Below, piece after piece: positions 59,166 to 64,000 of a DNA stretch of 64,000 bases; the stretch's first letter is position 1, and every line of letters begins with the position of its first letter. Below the pieces are notes generated by a model. It ran no database searches. It had not been told where the DNA came from and saw only the letters and a list, made by a program, of their open reading frames with translations. This DNA comes from Symbiobacterium terraclitae (GTDB lineage: Bacteria; Bacillota; Sulfobacillia; Symbiobacteriales; Symbiobacteriaceae): the NCBI RefSeq assembly GCF_017874315.1, contig NZ_JAGGLG010000003.1, positions 1-64,000 of the forward strand, given 5' to 3'. Both the position numbers and the translations under genes were made by a program.

Positions 59166-59588
59166 TCAGAAGCCGAGCTTCTCAGCGATCTCGGTGTAGA
59201 GCTCGCCGGCCTCCTCACTGTACTCTGCCCACCGCTCCGCCGCCCAAATCTCCACCCGGTTCTCCACGCCGACGATGACGCAGTCCCGGACGATGCCGGC
59301 GTACTCCCGGAGGTTGGCGGGGAGCAGGATGCGCCCCTGCGGGTCCAGCTCGCACTCGGTGGCGCCGGAGAAGAACAGGCGGTTGAAGGCCCGGGCGGCG
59401 CTGGTGCCCATGCCGAGGCTGCGCAGCTTCTGGCTCACCGCCTCGAACTCGGCCTGCGGGAAGACGAACAGGCAGCGGTCCAGCCCCTTCGTGGCAATAA
59501 AGCGCTCGCCCAGCCCCTCGCGCAGCTTGGCCGGGATGATGAGCCGCCCTTTTGCGTCGACTGCGTGCTGGAACTCGCCCATGAACAT
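59166..59588 (-). CDS. mraZ: Transcriptional regulator MraZ
   Basis: Protein of 140 aa with two AbrB-like half-domains carrying VDAKGRLIIPAKLRE and LDPQGRILLPANLRE. It binds direct repeats upstream of its own gene and controls the division cluster. The ATG at 59588 follows CGGGGGAC. First gene of the mraZ-rsmH-ftsL-PBP row. Confidence 0.95.
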   Translation of the reverse strand: MFMGEFQHAVDAKGRLIIPAKLREGLGERFIATKGLDRCLFVFPQAEFEAVSQKLRSLGMGTSAARAFNRLFFSGATECELDPQGRILLPANLREYAGIVRDCVIVGVENRVEIWAAERWAEYSEEAGELYTEIAEKLGF

Positions 59589-59683
59589 GGCTGTCGTCCC
59601 CCGCTGCCAGCCGCCCTGCAGTGGCGCCAGCCGCATGGTGAAGGGGGCAGGGCGGGCGCCAGCCACTTCAATGGGCCAGCGCC

Positions 59684-59718
59684 CCACTTTCCACCACTCT
59701 TCACCACCATATTACCAC
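59684..59718 (-). promoter_or_regulatory. MraZ-binding repeats
   Basis: On the minus strand GTGG occurs at 59718, 59707, 59697/59694 and 59687, that is at about 10-11-bp steps (GTGGTAATAT-G-GTGGTGAAGA-GTGGTGGAAA-GTGGGG). Such helically phased GTG-containing direct repeats are the known target of MraZ. They begin at the -10 box and run into the transcribed leader, fitting autorepression. Confidence 0.75.
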
Positions 59719-59736
59719 GAAATGGGCAAAACGCAA
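59709..59736 (-). promoter_or_regulatory. Promoter of the mraZ cluster
   Basis: Minus-strand TTGCGT (59731-59736), 16 bp, TAATAT (59709-59714), immediately upstream of and overlapping the MraZ repeats. Confidence 0.7.
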
Positions 59737-59805
59737 GGGAATCTTGAGTAACTTGCAGACAAAATTCTCACGATAGGCAGAATCGCCCGGGTTGCGGCGC
59801 GCAGA

Positions 59806-59833
59806 GGGCCCGCCCCCACGTGGGGGCGGGCCC
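59806..59833. other. 28-bp perfect palindrome between divergent genes
   Basis: GGGCCCGCCCCCAC joins GTGGGGGCGGGCCC with no spacer and no mismatch. It lies about 70 bp upstream of the mraZ -35 box, between the divergent mraZ and metallophosphoesterase remnant. It may be a terminator stem, a cruciform or an operator; it has no T tract. Confidence 0.7.
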
Positions 59834-59993
59834 CGCTCCGCCACTCGAGCCACGCGCCCCCCAGGCGTCGGGCCACTCCCCTGCGGCGCACGGCCTGCGA
59901 CCATGAACATCTGGCTTGTACTACGATCATCAGTTCGCTAGACTGAGAGGAGCGATCAACCTGTGACATTTAAGGAAGTAAGGTGTTTGGCAG

Positions 59994-60444
59994 ATGCGAC
60001 TCGCAGCGGTCTCGGACATGCACGGCAACGCAGTCGCTTTCGAGGCGGTAATCGCTGACCTTCGCCGCCAGTCCCCTGACCACGTGGTCTGCCTGGGCGA
60101 CGTGGTCATGCGAGGCCCCCAGCCCAAGCGGTGTGTGGATCTGCTTCAGGCCCTTGATCCGCTGGTGACGGTTCGGGGCAACTTCGATCACCGGTTCACC
60201 CGGTGGCCGACCTGTGGTCAATGCCGGCTCGGTCGGTCTTTCGTTCGATGGCGACAACCGGGCCAGCTACGCGGTGATCGACATCGCCAACGGCGACCTG
60301 GCCGTGCAGATCCGCCGGGTCGCCTACGACGTGGAGGCCGCAGTTCAGGCCGCCCGCGACGCTGCCATGCCGGACATCAACGTCTTCGCGCATGCCGTCC
60401 GGAGGGCGGAGTATCCGTACCATGCGCCGGTGCCCCAGGGATAG
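59994..60444 (+). pseudogene. Metallophosphoesterase with internal deletion and frame change
   Basis: The first frame encodes MRLAAVSDMHGNAVAFEAV, then VCLGDVVMRGP and VRGNFDH (residues 1-68), the first half of a YfcE/MJ0936-like phosphoesterase. The sequence then jumps to another frame reading GGRPVVNAGSVGLSFDG to a stop at 60444, the normal C-terminal part. The middle with the GHTH metal ligands, about 90-100 residues, is missing. The join is near 60200-60214. Not expected to be functional. Confidence 0.82.
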
Positions 60445-60492
60445 CCCGCGTTGCAGAAGGCCCCCGGCCATTTCCGGCCGGGGGCTCTCGCG

Positions 60493-61281
60493 CTATGACC
60501 GCATCACCATCAGGTTGCCCGACTCGTACCGGCGCAGGCCCCGGTGGAAGGTCCAGACGCCCAGCCCCAGGAACGCCGCAGCGGCCCCGGCCAGCCAGAG
60601 CAGCCGGATCCAGTCGAACTCCCGCACCAGCTCCACCGGAAGCGTGGAGATCAGCCCCGCGGGGAGCACCGTGTACAGGATCGTCTGCACCCTCCGGTCG
60701 AACAGGGTCGCCGGGTAGGTGGAGAAGTGGACCAGGGCGTTGGCCACCTGCCCCAGCACCGCCTCCGCGTGGCCGATGAAGAAGGCCAGCGACCCGATGA
60801 GGATCAGGAAGCCCAGCAGCACCAGGGCGGAGAGCACCGTCACCACCAGGTAGACGAGTGCCGTGGCAGCCCCGGGCCGCACCACCAAAGCCAGCAGGAC
60901 GGGCCCGAAAAGCAGGTCGCCCAGGTTCACGATCGCCATCCGGCTCACCAGCAGGTGCAGCAGCGGGTTCTTGGGCAGGGCCAGGTAGAAGTCGAGCTGC
61001 CCCTCGGCGATGAGCTGCGGGATGCGCAGCACGTTGCCCATCAGCCCCACCGCCAGCCCGAAGCTGGTGGTGACCACGGCCCAGAGCATGACCACGTCGT
61101 CCAGCGTCCAGCCCCGCACCACCGAGAACCGGCTGAAGTAGAGCGCCCAGAAGAAGACCCAGAGGGCGTTGTTGATCAGCATGCCGACCACTTGGGAGAC
61201 TAGGGAGACCCGGTATTCCAGGGCCGTGGCCAGATTGGCCCGCATGTAGGCCCCGATGAAGGCCAGCGACTTACCCACCAT
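60493..61281 (-). CDS. ABC-2 type exporter permease (COG3694-like)
   Basis: Protein of 262 aa with six hydrophobic segments. Resembles the second permease of the COG4586/4587/3694 uncharacterised ABC exporters, for example WTLDDVVMLWAVVTTSFGLAVGL and IAEGQLDFYLALPKNPLLHLLVS. Overlaps the previous permease by 11 bp and is the last gene of the set. Substrate unknown. Confidence 0.82.
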   Translation of the reverse strand: MVGKSLAFIGAYMRANLATALEYRVSLVSQVVGMLINNALWVFFWALYFSRFSVVRGWTLDDVVMLWAVVTTSFGLAVGLMGNVLRIPQLIAEGQLDFYLALPKNPLLHLLVSRMAIVNLGDLLFGPVLLALVVRPGAATALVYLVVTVLSALVLLGFLILIGSLAFFIGHAEAVLGQVANALVHFSTYPATLFDRRVQTILYTVLPAGLISTLPVELVREFDWIRLLWLAGAAAAFLGLGVWTFHRGLRRYESGNLMVMRS

Positions 61282-62098
61282 TCAGGTCCACCCTCCTCAC
61301 GCCCCGCCGGTAGATGCCGGCGCAGACCAGGCCGAAGACGGCCAGCCAGAGCGCCTGGTTCAGGAGCAGTTCCGCCGCCCCGGACCACGAGAAGTGCACG
61401 AAGAGTTCCGCCGGCCCGCCGATCATGTGCCGGAAGGGCAGCCAGTCCACGAGCCGGCGCACGGCCTCCGGGTAGAGCTGGACCGGGATCAGCATGCCGC
61501 CCAGAATCCACTTGAGCTTGTCGAAGAGCAGGTGGAGCCCGATCACCTCCTCCACCCAGAAGGCCAGCAGGCCCACGGCGGCGATGTAGAAGAAGTTGAG
61601 CGCGTGGGTGGTGAGGTAGAGCAGCAGCAGGACGGGAGCGGCCTCCCAGCGGAAGGGGATGGGCCCGACCATCAGCCGGGCGGTGGTCCCGCCGACCAGC
61701 AGCATCACCGCCAGCTTGACCAGCGCCTCACCCAGAAAGGTAGCGTAGTGGAAGCCCAGGTAGGCGTAGGGCTTGGAGAGCCGCAAGGCCAGGTCGCCGC
61801 CCTTCACCTCCTGCTCCAGCACGGCGTGGACCCGGGGGAACGAAAGGATGATGGCCTCGGTGGCCACCAGGTACCAGATCATCTCCGGCAGGGTGTAGCC
61901 GTCGATGACGGCGCCCTGGGCGGCGAACGTCACCCGCCAGAGCTGGACGAAGACGTAGAGGACCACCACCAGGAACAGGGTCGAGAGGAGCTGGTTCCAG
62001 ATGTAAGCCCAGGCCGAGCGCAGGGCGATCCGGCACACCTCGGCATACTTGCGGGCGATGCGCCAGACCCGCCGGCCCGGTGCTGCGTGAGCGATCAT
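61271..62098 (-). CDS. ABC-2 type exporter permease (COG4587-like)
   Basis: About 275 aa, six hydrophobic segments. YTLPEMIWYLVATEAI, EVKGGDLALRLSKPYAYLGFHYA and GGPAELFVHFSWSGAAELLLNQALW match the first permease of this exporter type. ATG at 62098 overlaps the ATPase stop (ATGA). Confidence 0.82.
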   Translation of the reverse strand: MIAHAAPGRRVWRIARKYAEVCRIALRSAWAYIWNQLLSTLFLVVVLYVFVQLWRVTFAAQGAVIDGYTLPEMIWYLVATEAIILSFPRVHAVLEQEVKGGDLALRLSKPYAYLGFHYATFLGEALVKLAVMLLVGGTTARLMVGPIPFRWEAAPVLLLLYLTTHALNFFYIAAVGLLAFWVEEVIGLHLLFDKLKWILGGMLIPVQLYPEAVRRLVDWLPFRHMIGGPAELFVHFSWSGAAELLLNQALWLAVFGLVCAGIYRRGVRRVDLNGG

Positions 62099-63087
62099 CC
62101 CACCGCCCCCTTTCCCTGGTAGATCGCCGCGATGATCTGCTCCATGGGCGGCATGGCGATGGCGATGTCCTTGACCTCGCACTCCCTGAGCAGGGCGCCC
62201 AGCGTCGCCTCGATCGGCGCCACGCTGGTGTCCACCGCCAGTTTCAGTCCGTAGCCCTTCGCCTTCAGCACCCGTACGCCGGGCAGGTTCAGTTCGCCGG
62301 CGAAGGGCGCCCCCAGCCTCAGGTCGATCTCCCGTTCCTTCATATAATCACGCTTGAGGGCGTTGACCGTTCCGTCGTGGATCACCTGGCCGTGGTTGAT
62401 GATCACCACCCGCCGGCAGAGCTGTTCGATGTCGCCGGCGTCGTGGGAGGTGAGGAAGACGGTCACCCCCTCCTCCCGGTTGGCCCGCCGGATCAGGTCC
62501 CGGATCGCGCCCTTGGCCACCGGGTCCAGGCCGATGGTGGGCTCGTCGAGGAAGAGGATCTCGGGCCGGTGCAGCAGGCTGGCGGCGATCTCACAGCGCA
62601 TGCGCTGCCCCAGGCTCAGCTTCCGGGCAGGCGTGTACATGATCTCCTCCAGCTCGAAGAGCTCCACCAGCTCTGCCCGCCGCTTCCGGTAGTTCACCTC
62701 GTCCAGTTCGTAGATGCGGGCCAGCAGGTTGAAGGTGTCCACCGGCGGCAGGTGGAGCCAGAGCTGCGACTTCTGGCCGAAGACCGACCCGATGCGGAAG
62801 GCGAGCCGCTGCCGCTGCTTCCACGGGGTCAGGCCGAGCACGCTGGCGGTGCCGGCGGTCGGGTGGAGGATGCCCGTCAGCATCTTGATCGTGGTGGACT
62901 TCCCTGCGCCGTTGGGGCCGATGAAGGCCAGGGTCTCGCCCCGCTCCACCGAGAGGTCGATGGCCTTCACCGCCTCCACCTCCGCCGCCCGGGGCCGGAA
63001 GGTGGCGACCAGCCGCTCCCAGGAGGACTCGGGCTTACGATATACTCGGAACACTTTGCGGAGACCGCGGACCTCGATCACTGTCAT
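62095..63087 (-). CDS. ABC exporter ATPase (COG4586-like)
   Basis: Protein of 330 aa. FIGPNGAGKSTTIKML is Walker A (about 53-68), KLSLGQRMRCEIAASLLHRPEILFLDEPTIGLDP holds signature and Walker B, LTSHDAGDIEQLC the switch His. The QKSQLWLHLPPVDTFNLL Q-loop stretch is typical of COG4586. ATG 63087 follows GGGGAGGA. First gene of the three-gene exporter; cargo unknown. Confidence 0.88.
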   Translation of the reverse strand: MTVIEVRGLRKVFRVYRKPESSWERLVATFRPRAAEVEAVKAIDLSVERGETLAFIGPNGAGKSTTIKMLTGILHPTAGTASVLGLTPWKQRQRLAFRIGSVFGQKSQLWLHLPPVDTFNLLARIYELDEVNYRKRRAELVELFELEEIMYTPARKLSLGQRMRCEIAASLLHRPEILFLDEPTIGLDPVAKGAIRDLIRRANREEGVTVFLTSHDAGDIEQLCRRVVIINHGQVIHDGTVNALKRDYMKEREIDLRLGAPFAGELNLPGVRVLKAKGYGLKLAVDTSVAPIEATLGALLRECEVKDIAIAMPPMEQIIAAIYQGKGAVG

Positions 63088-63322
63088 GCCGAATCCTCCC
63101 CTCACAAAGGTATATTGGTTCACTAGACGTCGGGTCAGGACCGGAGGTTCCAAAGTTGCATAGAAATCTTACAGAGAATCGGTCGGATGCGGCACGGGAC
63201 AAGAACTGAGGGTTTATGCAACAAAAGCGCTTCTGGCGCGTGCGGGACGCAGGAGCCCAGCCCCCACCTGCTGAATAATGGATAGGGTCGTGGCTTGCAA
63301 CTACGAAGGGAGGATACCGTTC

Positions 63323-64000
63323 ATGACTGGCCAGGAGTTCTTCCGGGATACCCAGGAAACGATCCGCCAAGCGGTGGCCAAACTGGGCCACTCGGAGAAC
63401 GTCTACAAGGTTCTTCGCAACCCGCGGCGCACACTCGAGGTCCACATTGCTGTCACGATGCCTGATGGCTCCATCGAGACCTTCCTCGGCTACCGCTCTC
63501 AGCACGCCGCCGTCTTCGGCCCGTTCAAGGGCGGGGTGCGCTTCCACCCCAACGTGAACAAGGAAGAGGTCGAGGCGCTGGCGATTCTGATGACCCTGAA
63601 GAACGCCGTGCTCGGCCTGCCTTACGGCGGTGCCAAGGGCGGCGTCATCTGCGATCCGACCACCCTGCCCGCATCAGTGGTGGAGCAGATCGCACGGGGC
63701 TACGTGCGCGGCCTGAAGGACATGATCGGCCCGGAGAAGGACATTCCTGCGCCGGACGTGAACACCAACTCCCGCATCATGGGCTGGATGCTGGATGAGT
63801 ACCTGAAGCAGGCCACCGCCATCGACTTCAGCGTCTTCACCGGCAAGAGCCTCAACCTGGGCGGCATCGAGGGCCGCACGGGCGCGACCGGCCTGGGCGT
63901 CGCCTACGTGACCCGCGAGGCCTGCCGCGTCCGGGGCATCAACCTGCGGGGCGCCCGCGTCGCCGTGCAGGGCTTCGGCAACGTGGGCCGCGGTGCGGTC
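63323..64000 (+). CDS. Glutamate dehydrogenase, N-terminal part (cut by window end)
   Basis: 226 codons are visible. MTGQEFFRDTQETIRQAVAKLG is followed by the substrate-binding GPFKGGVRFHPNV, the catalytic Lys in LPYGGAKGGVICDP, PAPDVNTNSRIMGWM, and the start of the Rossmann fold GARVAVQGFGNVG. It interconverts glutamate and 2-oxoglutarate. ATG at 63323 follows GGGAGG. Family length is about 415-430 aa, so roughly half is missing to the right. Confidence 0.95.
   Translation, partial: MTGQEFFRDTQETIRQAVAKLGHSENVYKVLRNPRRTLEVHIAVTMPDGSIETFLGYRSQHAAVFGPFKGGVRFHPNVNKEEVEALAILMTLKNAVLGLPYGGAKGGVICDPTTLPASVVEQIARGYVRGLKDMIGPEKDIPAPDVNTNSRIMGWMLDEYLKQATAIDFSVFTGKSLNLGGIEGRTGATGLGVAYVTREACRVRGINLRGARVAVQGFGNVGRGAV

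Overview
The window looks like a high-G+C, spore-forming Firmicute, most likely Symbiobacterium or a close relative. It combines Firmicute-type regulation (a PyrR attenuator, an Ile T-box, a perfect CIRCE operator, a Spo0A box) and sporulation genes (spoIIGA, sigE, sigG, spoIIR, a yteA/ylyA-type gene, ylmC) with a very G+C-rich, actinobacteria-like base composition. The genus call is inference from gene content and composition.

Most genes lie on the minus strand, so the backbone is best read from right to left. It follows the Bacillus subtilis order mraZ, rsmH, ftsL, PBP, murE, murF, mraY, ftsW, murG, murB, murA, ftsQ, DUF881, sbp, ftsA, ftsZ, spoIIGA, sigE, sigG, spoIIR, ylmC, pgeF, hlyD-like, ylmE, sepF, yggT, divIVA, ileS, yteA/ylyA, lspA, rluD, then the pyr genes. 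Departures from that order are as follows. murC and murD are absent from the cluster. A formamidase and a lipid kinase sit between murA and ftsQ. About 11 kb of transport and peptide-metabolism genes lies between ileS and yteA/ylyA. carA and carB are absent from the pyr operon. A 5'-truncated acyl-CoA dehydrogenase separates pyrF from pyrR.

Region by region. 1-2140: a 100-bp tandem repeat, a transposase-derived protein without its catalytic residues, and repeat cluster 1. 2142-2737: a ferredoxin-like and an FmdB-like gene behind a CIRCE element. 2823-12153: pyrimidine synthesis, lspA and rluD. 12263-14681: DUF488, repeat cluster 2, yteA/ylyA and DUF5665. 14732-24991: an oligopeptide-binding lipoprotein, a dipeptidase, an amidohydrolase, a four-gene nucleoside-type BMP ABC importer and tatA. 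25087-28890: repeat cluster 3 and T-box-controlled ileS. 28935-37352: division and early sporulation genes. 37353-38685: repeat cluster 4. 38686-59588: the division and cell-wall cluster. 59994-63087: a broken metallophosphoesterase and a three-gene ABC exporter. 63323 to the end: the start of a glutamate dehydrogenase gene.

The strongest unexplained structure is a dispersed intergenic repeat with a 22-bp core (TCTGTTC-N5-CACTGTTGAT). It occurs at least 25 times, in four clusters only. Within each mixed cluster the copies point toward each other. The cluster flanking the catalytically dead transposase-derived gene suggests a REP/RAYT-like partnership, which is a hypothesis only. Other notable points are a CIRCE operator in front of fmdB, a 36-bp minisatellite inside the ileS T-box leader, a 115-bp hairpin duplication between ftsL and the PBP gene, and MraZ boxes in front of mraZ.
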